Below are positions 50,001 to 60,974 of a stretch of DNA of 64,000 bases, one piece after another (position 1 is the first letter of the stretch; each line of letters begins with the position of its first letter). Source of the DNA: Pohlia nutans (taxonomy: Eukaryota > Streptophyta > Bryopsida > Bryales > Mniaceae); assembly GCA_022496805.1 (NCBI GenBank), contig CM040107.1, forward strand, positions 14,681,501 through 14,745,500, read 5' to 3'. A program made the position numbers and the translations under genes. Under the pieces are notes generated by a model, which worked only from the letters and a program-made list of their open reading frames with translations, had not been told where the DNA came from and did not search any database.

Positions 50001-52819
50001 CACGGTGTCCATGGTCCATAGTGAATCCCTCAATCACTAACTTCCCGCGGTGTCCAAGGTCCATGGTGAATCTATCTCTTAACAAACATACAATGTTCAA
50101 GAATGCAAATTCCAAGCATGCAATATATGTACATGTCTGAGCTGGGTGTATACAATAGAGTTCGCATAGAAAACATGGAACATCGCAGCATTACATGAGT
50201 CCCTCAAAGAGGACAACACATCCATGCATCAAACCCATCCAACCTTGGAATGTGGTGGCTCCCTGACTGCCTACAGTGTCCATGGTGCATGATGAATCCC
50301 TGAATCACTAACTGCCCGCGGTGTCCAAGGTCCATGGTGAATCCATCTCTTAATAAGCATACTATTTTCAAGAATGCAAATTCCAAGCATGCAATACATG
50401 TACAAGTCTGAGCAGGGTGTATACAATAAAGTTCGCATGGAAAACATGGAACATCGCAGCATTACATGAGTCCCTCAAAGAGGACAACACACCTATGCAT
50501 CATACCCATCCAACCTTGGAAAGTGGTGGCTCCCTGACTGCCCACGGTGTCCATGGTCCATAGTGAATCCCTCAATCACTAACTTCCCGCGGTGTCCAAG
50601 GTCCATGGTGAATCTATCTCTTAACAAGCATACAATGTTCAAGAATGCAAATCCCAAGCATGCAATATATGTACAAGTCTGAGCTGGGTGTATACAATAG
50701 AGTTCGCATAGAAAACATGGAACATCGCAGCATTACATGAGTCCCTCAAAGAGGACAACACATCCATGCATCAAACCCATCCAACCTTGGAATGTGGTGG
50801 CTCCCTGACTGCCTACAGTGTCCATGGTGCATGATGAATCCCTGAATCACTAACTGCCCGCGGTGTCCAAGGTCCATGGTGAATCCATCTCTAATGAAGC
50901 ATACAATTTTCAAGAATGCAAATTCCAAGCATGCAATACATGTACAAATCTGAGCAGGGTGTATACAATAGAGTTCGCATGGAAAACATGGAACATCGCA
51001 GCATTACATGAGTCCCTCAAAGAGGACAACACATCCATGCATCATACCCATCCATCCTTGGAATGTGGTGGCTCCCTGACTGCCTATAGTGTCCATGGTG
51101 CATGATGAATCCCTGAATCACTAACTGCCCGCGGTGTCCAAGGCCCATTGTGAATCTATCTCTTAACAGTCATACAATGTTGAAGAATGCAAATTCCAAG
51201 CATGCAATACATGTACAAGTCTGAGCAGGGTGTATACAATAGAGTTCGCATGGAAAACAAGGAACATCGCAGCATTACATGAGTCCCTCAAAGAGGACAA
51301 CACATCCATGCATCATACCCATCCAACCTTGGAATGTGGTGGCTCCCTGACTGCCTACACTGTCAATGGTGCATGATGAATCCCTAAATCACTAACTGCC
51401 CGCGGTGTCCAAGGTCCATGGTGAATCCATCTCTTAATAAGCATACTATTTTCAAGAATGCAAATTCCAAGCATGCAATACATGTACAAATCTGAGCAGG
51501 GTGTATACAATAGAGTTCGCATGGAAAACAAGGAACATCGCAGCATTACATGAGTCCCTCAAAGAGGACAACATATCCATGCATCATACCCATCCAACCT
51601 TGGAATGTGGTGGCTCCCTGACTGCCTACACTGTCCATGGTCCATGATGAATCCCTGAATCACTAACTGCCCGCGGTGTCCAAGGTCCATGGTGAATCTA
51701 TCTCTTAACAGTCATACAATGTTCAAGAATGCAAATTCCAAGCATGCAATACATGTACAAATCTGAGCAGGGTGTATACAACAGAGTTGGCATGGAGAAC
51801 AAGGAACATCGCAGCATTACATGAGTCCCTCAAAGAGGACAACACATCCATGCATCATACCCATCCAACCTTGGGAAGTGGTGGCTCCGTGACTGCCCAC
51901 GGTGTCCATGGTTCATGGTGAATTCCTGAATCACTAACTGCCCGCGGTGTCCAAGGTCCATGGTGAATCCATCTCTTAATAAGCATACTATTTTCAAGAA
52001 TGCAAATTCCAAGCATGCTATACATGTACAAGTCTGAGCAGGGTGTATACAATAGAATTCGCATGGAAAACAAGGAACATCGTAGCATAACATGAGTCCC
52101 TGAAAGAGGACAACACATCCATGCATCAAACCCATCCAACCTTGGAATGTGGTGGCTTTCTGACTGCCCACGGTGTCCATTGTCCATGGTGAATCCCTGA
52201 ATCACTAACTGCCCGCGGTGTCCAAGGTCCATGGTGAATCTATCTCTTAACAAGCATACAATGTTCAAGAATGCAAATTCCAAGCATGCAATACATGTAC
52301 AAGTCTGAGCAGGGTGTATACAATAGAGTTCGCATGGAAAACATCGAACATCGCAGCATTACATGAGTCCCTCAAAGAGGACAACACATCCATGCATCAA
52401 ACCCATCCAACCTTGGAATGTGCTGGCTCCCTGACTGCCCACGGTGTCTATTGTCCATGGTGAATCCCTGAATCACTAACTGCCCGCGGTGTCCAAGGTC
52501 CATGGTGAATCCATCTCTTAACAAGCATACAATGTTCAAGAATGCAAATTCCAAGCATGCAATACATGTACAAGTCTGAGCAGGGTGTATACAATAGAGT
52601 TCGCATGGAAAACAAGGAACATCGCAGCATTACATGAGTCCCTCAACGAGGACAACACATCCATGCATCAAACCCATCCAACCTTGGAACGTGGTGGCTC
52701 CCTGACTACCCACGGTGTCCATGGTCCATGGTGAATCCTTGAATCACTAACTGCCCGCGGTGTCCAAGGTCCATGGTGAATCCATCTCTTATCAAGCATA
52801 CAATTTTCAAGCATGTAAT
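26006..52819. repeat. 271-bp tandem satellite array, about 99 monomers
   Basis: Counting from ACATG(T)ACAAGTCTGAGCAG at 26006, the same landmark recurs at 26277 and at 52564, exactly 98 x 271 bp away; intermediate landmarks are in register. The 99th unit is 256 bp (a 15-bp loss) and the array then decays. Each monomer contains CCCGCGGTGTCCAAGGTCCA and an internal ~45-bp duplication around GGTGTCCA(T/A)GGTCCATGG. Two main sequence types occur: one with CCACGGTGTCC...ACTTCCCGCGG, the other with CTACAGTGTCC...ACTGCCCGCGG. The second dominates at the right end. Minus-strand frames of 60-118 codons recur but shift with each unit because 271 is not a multiple of 3. I regard them as non-coding. A centromeric or heterochromatic role is possible but unproven. 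Confidence 0.97.
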
Positions 52820-53001
52820 ACATGAACAAGATGCAAATTGTATACAACAAAATTTGTATGGAAAGGAAAAAAACATTGAGGTTTTAACAAAATTGCATAA
52901 AGTGTCCATGCTCATTCGCTTGGTCACTAAGCTATAAAACATTGTGGTATTAACAAAATTGTATACAGGGTCCATGCTCATTCCCTAGGTCACTAACTGA
53001 T
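52820..53001. repeat. Decayed satellite edge with two ~66-bp repeats
   Basis: After the last satellite unit, two copies of a ~66-bp sequence (AAACATTG(A/T)GGT(T/A)TTAACAAAATTG, then GTCCATGCTCATTC and GGTCACTAA) at about 52872-52990 lead into the 3' end of the next gene. Confidence 0.6.
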
Positions 53002-55323
53002 CTAACCCCTGTTTCTGGCGCTACTGGCGGATGACGACCGATTTGGTCGGGTTTCTTCGCGGGGTTTTTGTGCAGCTTGGCTACGTGGTGGATCTTGGCC
53101 GCCATAATGGGCTTTTATGGCTGCAGCAACACCCTTATGCATTAGGACGTGTTTTGTCTTTTCAGTAGTACAGTGTTGATATACATTAAACATGCTCTTG
53201 GCCAGGTTTTTATTACAACATAGACACCCCTTAACATTTGCATCGGGATTGGAGTAACGGGCACCCAAATCCGGGTTCTCATTAAAATACTTCAAGGTTT
53301 CTTCTATGGCGATATCCAAGTCCTCATCACCCTCAATATCGTCAGACTGCACCTCGAAATTGTTATCGTACTCTACTTTTGCCAAAGCAGCCTTATGCTC
53401 TTCAAAACTTTTGGAGGGATGCTGTACCATGATCTGTGGAGGCTGGGGTGGCGAGGGTCGAGGCATCTCCTCCGAGTCCACACGTTGGCACGCAATGTTG
53501 ACCTGACGCTCTTGTTCACCTTAGGCAGCACCTTGGGTAGCACCTTGGGCAGCATCTTAGGCAGCACTTTGGGTAGCAGAAGCAGATTGGGGGTCGCTTG
53601 GAGCTCCGGGTGTGATTGGTGTCGTCACTGGGACTGGTGTTACCATGGAAGTTGTGGTTGACGCTGGCAGTGTGTTTGGGGGTGTCTCTTCCCGGATTCC
53701 TGCTTGTGCCTCATTCTCGGGTTGCAAGATCTGATGCAATGTACGTCTTCATCATCCCAGTCATAGTCTAATTCTTGCAGGCCCAAGCTCTCAATGGCAT
53801 CGTCACAGCATCGGTCAATGAACTCTTCGGTTGGATGTGCCGTGGCCTTGGGCATGTCTTTGAGGTGTTTGTATACATTGGTGACTGTGACGCGCACTGC
53901 CTCTTGTATTGTGTGGACTTTGTTGGCCTCAAAATTCGCATTCGCATTCTCTGTCTGCACACGCTCTGCTTGCAGACGTGCGACTTCCTCGGACACCATG
54001 GAAAACTGAGGTTGCGACGAGTGCCCTTCTTGTCCGAACTCACGTTCATTTGCCAAGTCCTTGCACCTCGCCAAATACTGATCGTTTAGGATCTCCAAGG
54101 TTTGGACTCGCGCTTTGACAATGGAATTCTCCTTGTCTAGTGCGTCGACTCGCTCTTTGAGGATGGAATTCTCCTTGTCTAGTGCGTCGCCCCTCTCCTT
54201 GTTGTTGGCCAATTCGAGCTCCAAATTGGCGACTTGGATGCGCAAGTTCGCCAGGTTTTGCTCGGCTTCACCAAGTTGCATCTGAAGCTCAAGTCGAGCC
54301 GCATCCAAGGTCTTCTGGGCTTCATCTTTGGCGGCTTTGATTTCCTCAGCCACCTTACGCTTGGATCTCTCCACAAGGACTGTTTCTCTGCCATGTTTTC
54401 CCTGGCCTGCTCCGTAGAATGCACGAACTGCAAGAGTGTGTCCATGCACTCCCTCATGGTAGCGTAACATTCTTGGAAATCCCGGGTGCGTGGTCCCCAA
54501 GCTGAATCCACTTCCACGACTGGTCTGGGTGTTCCTCCGGCCACAATGGCCACACATTGTCGCTTTCTGCTTGGTTCCGGGCTGTCTTGGCGAGCGCGGG
54601 TTCTCGGGGATAACTCGCGCTGTACTTCAAAAAACGTGCCCAAGGGCGGTGGAGCGTTGCACGTGCGGTAGTGCTCGAGATAGCGGGTTATGTACTTGGT
54701 CAGGAAGGGCCCAATCGGACTTTGGTACGTCTTGCTGCTGCGGTGGCCCTCCAGGCAGTATCTGAAGTACTTGTCCAGGATGAAACCCCAATTCACCTTC
54801 TCACCAGCGTCGGCCATGAGAATCACTTTGAGTTGGTCAGCTGCAATAGAATGGCAGTCATTCCGGAGGAAGATTTGGCTGAGTATGCCCCGTAGCCTCA
54901 AAAACCAAGGATCTCCGTGAAGTTTGGCCAAATCAAATACATCGTATCTCCCGGGCTTCTTCTCTGGTGTGTCGCCCAAAAATTTCATCCAGTCCAGCTC
55001 TGGGTGACAACAGGTGGATGCGTTCCAACTGATGACCCCCGATAAATCCCAACCAAAATATGTATGCAAGTAACGAGGTGAGTATTGGACAAGAATACCT
55101 TCCACAACGCCGGACGGGTGTGCTTCAATTTGTCTCATTCCATGTGTGACACGATGAACGTATTGCAAAGTACGACGTCGACCTTGGTATCGACGTCCTC
55201 CAAGTACCGCGTCAAGTTTGTCTTGTCACACCAAATAGCGTCTTGATGTTTCTTCCACTGATCGATCTGGCGAGGAACGTAAATGGGCTTGCGCTGTTCA
55301 TTCTTATCCGAGGAAGATGCCAT
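53002..55323 (-). pseudogene. Unknown element-like protein: N-terminal domain, coiled coil, C-terminal zinc-finger-like motif
   Basis: The start is ATG at 55323 in a strong context (GCCATGGCATC; MASSSDKNEQRK). The N-terminal domain (to about 54.6 kb) includes YSPRYLHTYFGWDL, PWFLRLRGILSQIF and GEKVNWGFIL. This is reminiscent of 'putative plant transposon protein' domains and, weakly, of the VDWST domain elsewhere in this window. A long coiled coil (54.38-54.0 kb) contains a 14-residue duplication (ER(G/V)DALDKENSI). Then come a Pro/Thr-rich linker and a C2H2-like finger near 53.2 kb (CLCC..YQHCTTEKTKH) followed by GVAAAIKAHYGG. Breaks: frameshifts near 55.17, 54.39 and 53.73 kb, and TAA at 53557-53559 and 53521-53523. 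Those two TAAs fall in a 12-bp repeat whose other units read CAA, so C-to-T changes made them. Probably dead. Confidence 0.65.
53521..53580 (-). repeat. 12-bp repeats (Ala-Gln-Gly-Ala type) with two stop-bearing units
   Basis: About five units of GGTGCT(G/A)CCCAA on minus. In two of them CCCAAG has become CCTAAG, giving in-frame TAA. Confidence 0.75.
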
Positions 55324-55860
55324 GGCTCCAAGTGAAAGACAGCAGAGAAGATTGGAAATCAGGGAGAGTGCACGGGCGAGAGAGATGCGAGATAGATGCG
55401 CGAGATACTAGACAGGGAAGAAGATGAACGCGAATCGTGCGATAGATTAGAGGCGAAACACAGAAATCGTAAAACTAAAGAGGAGAAGGATCGGAGGAAA
55501 GGGAGAACTCGGATTGCAATGGTAAAACTTGGAATGAGAGAACTTGGACTGAGAGATCCAAGGTTTTCACGCAGGCGAGAGAGATGCGCAAAAGAAGAAC
55601 ATAGACAGCAAGAGAGATGTGCAGGAGTGAGGGACAAACATGACAGCGTAGAACTAAAGAGGAGAAGGATCGGAGGACCTGGCGAATTTGGGTTGCAATT
55701 GAAAAAAAAAGAGCTTTGATTGAGAGGCGCTGGAGTCTCTATAATGCTGCTGGTTTTGAATGTTGTGGCAGTGATGGTGGGCTTGATGAACGTCCATGAA
55801 TACCTTGGCAAACATGAGTAGGCCCGAGTTTCTCGTGGCGGCGGCGGCCGATGGCTGCGG
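55324..55860 (-). promoter_or_regulatory. Pyrimidine-rich leader/promoter region of the 53-55 kb gene
   Basis: In the gene's sense the sequence is TC-rich (GA-rich on plus) from about 55330 to 55730. It includes a direct repeat 179 bp apart (GTA(A/G)AACTAAAGAGGAGAAGG at 55469 and 55648). CT-rich leaders are common in plants. A serine-rich frame here is a composition effect. No clear TATA box was chosen. Confidence 0.4.
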
Positions 55861-56364
55861 GTTCTAATGATGGCTGCGGGTTCTAATGATGGCTGCTATG
55901 CAATTACCACGATTTCCTTGGCTACCGCGGTATGTTAGGGGCACTAGGGTAGGTTTGATGTCATTGACATGGGAATCTGGGCATGGGCGGCGGGGAGATG
56001 TGATGTCTGGCTTTGTGTGAGTCTTGTTGGCCAGTGCGTGGTTCAAGGTCACTATCCTTGGAGGCCATGGTTCTGGGTCATGGAAGCCATGGTCCTGGGT
56101 CACTATCCTTGGATGCCCAGACATTGTGAATTAGAGAGCTTGGAAAAAATAAGGCGCTGAAGGTTCTGAAATGTTGTTGGATTTGAATGTTTTGGCAGTA
56201 ATTAGGTCATGATCAACGTCCACGATGACATTCCCATGGATTTGGCTGGGTAGTGGAACAAGGATGTCATTGACATAGACATCTGGTGTTGTGCTTGGGC
56301 TTTGGCTTTGGCGGCAGGGAGATGTGATGTCTGGCTTGGTGTGACTGGTGTTGGCCAGTGTGTG
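55861..56364. repeat. Short repeats leading into the minisatellite
   Basis: ATGGCTGCGGGTTCTA(A) units are repeated at 55851-55895. A longer duplicated segment follows: GGGAGATGTGATGTCTGGCT is present at about 55993 and 56319, with TTGGCCAGTG(C/T)GTG after each. Both copies are followed by CACTATC(C/T)TTGGA, the minisatellite unit. Confidence 0.65.
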
Positions 56365-56938
56365 TCACTATCTTTGGACGCCATGGTTCTGGATCACTAT
56401 CCTTGGACGCCATGGTTTTGGATCACTATCCTTGGACGCCATGGTTCTGTATCACTATCCTTGGATGCCATGGTTCTGGATCACTATCCTTGGACGCCAT
56501 GGTTCTGGATCACTATCCTTGGACGCCATGGTTCTAGATCACTATCCTTGGACGCCATGGTTCTGTATCACTATCCTTGGATGCCATGGTTCTGGATCAC
56601 TATCCTTGGACGCCATGGTTCTGGATCACTATCCTTGGACGCCATGGTTCTAGATCACTATCCTTGGACGCCATGGTTCTGTATCACTATCCTTGGATGC
56701 CATGGTTCTGGATCACTATCCTTGGACGCCATGGTTCTGGATCACTATCCTTGGACGCCATGGTTCTGGATCACTATCCTTGGACGCCATGGTTCTGGAT
56801 CACTATCCTTGGACGCCATGGTTCTGGATCACTATCCTTGGACGCCATGGTTCTGTATCACTATCCTTGGATGCCATGGTTCTGGATCACTATCCTTGGA
56901 CGCCATGGTTCTGTATCACTATCCTTGGATGCCATGGT
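56365..56938. repeat. 29-bp minisatellite, about 20 copies
   Basis: Unit GGATCACTATCCTTGGACGCCATGGTTCT. Length 29 is constant through the array. Variants GTATC...GGATGCC and AGATC recur in a four-unit order (116-bp higher-order repeat) at least twice, around 56450-56680. All three plus-strand frames stay open across it because 29 is prime to 3 and the unit has no stop in any frame. The longest frame is 247 codons (56302-57045). It is probably not a gene. Confidence 0.95.
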
Positions 56939-57204
56939 TGCAAGTCATTGTGAACGTCCCCCACAGTAACGCTCGGAAGACATGGAAACTGGGATTGGAA
57001 TGGAAGAATTGGAGAGTGCTGACATTTGTTCCTTCCTTGTCATAGTTCTCACGGAGGACCAAGAGTACTATGTTCTACACCATAGACCCTTTGACCCCTG
57101 AAAAGACCCTGCCAAATAGATATGGAGCAAAACATAGACAGTGTAAACCTAGAAAGGTGGAAATGTTCCAACCCCAAAATATTCAAACACATTACTTTAA
57201 AAAA
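56939..57204. other. Short unique spacer
   Basis: No gene or motif that I can support between the minisatellite and the first 127-bp satellite unit. Confidence 0.3.
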
Positions 57205-57350
57205 ACCCTCCGTGGTAAATCCAAGGTTTGAGACAGCCCATGGATGCAGCCAGCATGTTGTCCTCGTGGCCGAGGACGACCGCCTGACCACCACACCCAA
57301 ATGTTACAAGTTACCTAGGATTACCAATACTACAAGTTACCTAGGATTAT
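57205..57350 (+). repeat. Solitary 127-bp-family monomer and a 26-bp tandem pair
   Basis: A single copy of the satellite found at 58.8-62.5 kb, with GTCCTCGTGGCCGAGGAC at about 57261-57278. A 19-bp sequence TACAAGTTACCTAGGATTA is repeated at 57305 and 57331. Confidence 0.75.
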
Positions 57351-57602
57351 AACATCTGCAAATAGAGATGTTCTGACTTATAGCCCGTATCCAATGCTCA
57401 TCGAGGAAATGGTTTGTTCACGACGAATGGCCAGTAAGAACCCTTCGTAAATGGCTGATTGCTTCACAGAGCGCACCATATCGTCAACTGTTGCGATGTA
57501 GAGACCCGTCCCTCTACTCTCCGACAGCCATTTCCAGTGGCTATATGCGGTTCCGCCTAGATTACACGATGGTAAATCCGCCTCCACACAGATATTGAGA
57601 TC

Positions 57603-57704
57603 CTGATTGCAAGATTAGAAAGGCTCAGTGACATCGATATTCACATTACTAACATTTCAATTGTTTTAGCAGTATATTTTCACAGCATCGATTTGAGAAA
57701 TTAC
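57603..57704 (-). other. Intron with clear splice sites
   Basis: Donor CTG|GTAATT and acceptor TTGCAATCAG|GAT, 102 bp. It joins GGFFDL to DLNICVEADL in frame. This is the best-supported intron of the model. Confidence 0.75.
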
Positions 57705-58550
57705 CAGGTCAAAGAAGCCGCCCCATTGACGGTATCTGAAGTGCCAGAATCCTAACCAATCATCCTGCTGTCGCACTCCATCTTCGATGGCAGCTCCTGA
57801 AGACAACCACGTATCTCTTATGTAGTGGTACAGCTCTTCAGACTCTCAAGCGGACTTGGCCTCTTTGTAATCTTTACAGAGTTTCTTGTGCAACTCTTGA
57901 CTGTTTGGCTGAATATTCTCCAGTGTCAGCCGTTCTAATGAACCGGTCCAATCCATATCAAGACATCTCTCTCTACCAACCAACTTACAGTTTGGATCCC
58001 CATTCCCGTATATGACCCTCAGAGCCTCCCAGTTAGCTTCATCCCGGTTTGCTATGAATCCCTTGAAGTAGGGATTGGGAACTCTGTTTCTTTGCATTAC
58101 CTTATTCAAAGCTACCCACATGTGCTTCTGCGACTCCGCATCGTTGTTGCTAATCTCACATGTGGCTATAGTCATCAAGCGACCAAATTCTGCATCAAAA
58201 ACATGACAAGACATTGTTGTCCATCCAACGGCTCTCTTGACATGGTCAAACATGATCCAGCAACTCGTTAGATCACCTCCTGGCTGCATCCGCCTCACAA
58301 GATCAACCCCACAGGCCGATCCATTTTCCGACATCTTGAACAAGTATGTCCGCTCAGTACGATCATCAACGATGTCGCACTGCTGAATGAACGAGTAAGG
58401 GCACTCGATTCTCAACCGTTCAACATCATTGTCTAAGCCTAGATCAGCCTCCACAGCCGAGTCGACGCTTACAGCGTCCCACCTGTATCGAGAATGAAAC
58501 GTAGCGAAGTGCTCGATCATGGCTAGGTACATCTCAGTCCGTGTAGGTAC

Positions 58551-58845
58551 CTACGGACTTGGTCTATCTGGTACACACATGGTGTCAAAATCTGTGCTAC
58601 ACTCTCCCGAGTAAATGCTAGACATTTGTGCACTACAACTATGAAGGTACTCAGCACTCAAGATTGAGTGAGACGAGCGATTCTGCTATGGTGATACGAG
58701 CTGATAGAGATAGTGACGTTGAACGAGATTAAGTGAGACGAGCGATTCTGCTAGGTTGAAACGAGCCGTGAATTCGATCATATAGAACTACCATCAACAT
58801 CTTTGCACTTAGGTCATATCCTAGACCTTTAGAACAGATCTATTC
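58551..58845. repeat. Two direct repeats of GAGTGAGACGAGCGATTCTG type
   Basis: A ~40-bp sequence, ATT(G/A)AGTGAGACGAGCGATT followed by CTGCTA(T/G)G, occurs at about 58663 and 58730. No gene on plus. Confidence 0.6.
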
Positions 58846-59775
58846 TCATATTGGCCGAGGACGACCAGCAGCCCTCCAGACAAAGGACTTTTCAAACACA
58901 AGGCTCTTTTTAGAAACACCCCCTGGCATTTCCATGGATAGTGACAGCCCATGGATGCATCCAGCTCTTGGGTTCAGCCAACTTGTACTCCTCGTGATCA
59001 CTTAAATTACAAAAAACTAACCTCCGTGGTAAATCCATGGTTTGTGAAAGCCCATGGAAGCAGCCAGCATGTCATCCTCGTGGCCGAGGACGACCAACAG
59101 CCCACCACACGGAAATATATTCAAACACTTGACTTGAGAGAGTAACACAATCATCCGTGGAATGTCCATGCTTTGTGACAGCCCGTGGATGCAGCTAGCA
59201 TGTCATCCTCCTGGCCGAGGACAAACTGCAGTCCCTCGAACTGAAATTTTTTTCAAGCACCTGACTTGCAATGACAACACATCCGTGGAATATCCAAGGT
59301 TCGTGACAAACCAAGGAAGCAGCCACCATGTCATCCTCGTGGCCGAGGACGACCAACAGCCTACCACACCGAAATATATTCACACACTTGACTTGACAGA
59401 GTAACACAATCATCCGTGGAATGTCCATGCTTCGTGACAGCCCGTGGATGCAGCTAGCATGTCATCCTCCTGGCCGAGGACGAACTGCAGTCCCTCGAAC
59501 TGAAATTTTTTTCAAGCACCTGACTTGCAATGACAACACATCCGTGGAATATCCAAAGTTCGTGACAAACCAAGGAAGCAGCAACGATGTCATCCTCGTG
59601 GCCGAGGACAACCAAGTGCCCACCACACCGAAATATATTCAAACACTTGACTTACAGAAACAACACACCCGTGGAATGCCCATGGTTCGTGACACCCTAT
59701 GGATGCAGCTAGCAAGTCATCCTCAAGGCCGGGGACGACCAACAGCCCCCAAACAGACTCTCCGAAAGAGAATCC
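58846..59775 (+). repeat. ~129-bp satellite, direct block
   Basis: CCGTGG landmarks at 59023, 59155, 59283, 59414, 59542 and 59669 give spacings of 132, 128, 131, 128 and 127. Two subtypes alternate, so 59155-59413 and 59414-59672 form 259- and 255-bp dimers. Most units carry TCCTCG-N4-CGAGGA. Short frames in the repeats are not genes. Confidence 0.88.
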
Positions 59776-60974
59776 TAGTCTAAAGTTAAGCCTCAACGGC
59801 ATTCCGTAAATACATGAAAACCACTCCACCACTATGCAACTGGCAGGTTTCTATTTACAAAACATTATTACAAGCCACTGACCACTGTGGTCAGAGGAGC
59901 AAGCTAGCCAACGAAGTATTTATAGCCAAGAAGTATAAACTTTCTAAATTCTTAAAATCTGGTCCCTGCAGATTCACAAGGCCGCCACGTAAAACAATTT
60001 ATTTCTGCCTCTGCAAACCAAAAACAAAACCGCTCCAAACTCAAAATCTGCCGCCAAAAACAAGGAGCCGAGAGGTGCTGCGCAAGTCAAAACTAAAATT
60101 GGCGATTGCTCCCCACTGATGCCACATCCGATTCTCCAACTTCCGCCGTATCCGATGATATCTCATTACTTGTTCGGTCCCACCACCATTCGAATTTGTG
60201 GGAGGACAATCACAAAAGTCAAATTGCACGCACTCGCAATCCTTTCTTATCACCGCCACTTCACGAAGTAAAAATATGGAAGGACGGTACACAATTCCTA
60301 CCACTTGAGCATATGAAATGCCAGAAAGAACCTCCAGCCGTGCCATCTCTTTGCCACAGTGAATGTTTCAAAAGAAATCATCTGCGCCTCTAACAATGCC
60401 TTGCAACAATGGATGAGGAGGAATATGTTTCTTTACTCGACATGCATCCAAGTTGTAAACAAACCACAAGAACCCAGTCAATTCCCCTAGAGAATAAGGA
60501 CGAGACAGACGAAGAATTTGTAGTGCATGGATTGGATGTCTGGAACCCATGGTCAAGAAGGAAAAAAATGGAGGAGATGAATGAGAATAAGAAAGAGTGA
60601 ATGAGGTAGGGAAAGAAGCTCACAGGTTAAAATACTGAAATGTGGAAGAAGGAGAGTACTTGAAATGATTTGCAGTCTCGATTGAGCCGCCATTCATCCA
60701 AAGTACCTACAATACCATTGAAAGCACCTGGTACTCTAGTGAATGTACCGTGCACTCTCACTTGACTGCATGTACATTCATGGGTACAATTTCTCCATGA
60801 TTCTATTCAATTGCAAATCTAATTCTAGTTTTTTGGAATGATGATGATACACACACATCCATAAATATCTACGGAAATAGGTGCACAAAGACAAGACGCA
60901 AGATAAAGTATATCTTCCTTGACATGCACTTACGTACATACGTAATTACTCAGGCGTATAAATATTTTTGTATT
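59776..60974. other. Unique DNA between opposite satellite blocks, with a promoter-like segment
   Basis: Contains a perfect dyad CTGACCAC, T, GTGGTCAG at 59878-59894. A minus-strand TATAAATA lies at 59917-59924 with TTTACGTGGCGG about 65 bp upstream of it (59982-59994). Small frames at 60106-60393 and 60409-60600 (plus) and 60041-60346 (minus) have no recognised domain. No gene is supported. Confidence 0.4.
59917..59924 (-). promoter_or_regulatory. Minus-strand TATA box with an upstream ACGTGGCGG element
   Basis: Read on minus: TTTTACGTGGCGGCC, about 65 bp, GGCTATAAATACTTCG. The ACGTGG core is G-box-like and the spacing is typical of plant promoters. No gene could be assigned downstream (toward 59.8 kb), so it may be a captured promoter fragment. 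Confidence 0.35.

Noticed and set aside
26193..52554. Dozens of recurring 60-142-codon frames on the minus strand and 64-96-codon frames on plus inside the satellite
   Set aside because: They repeat with the 271-bp unit, which is not a multiple of 3, shift frame from unit to unit, and show no domain or codon-level constraint. They are by-products of the repeat.
26006..52819. CRISPR-like repeat array
   Set aside because: The whole 271-bp unit is repeated, there are no unique spacers, and the surrounding genes are eukaryotic with introns.
55359..55811. 150-codon serine-rich minus-strand frame
   Set aside because: It reflects the TC-rich leader upstream of the gene at 55323, with no domain and low complexity.
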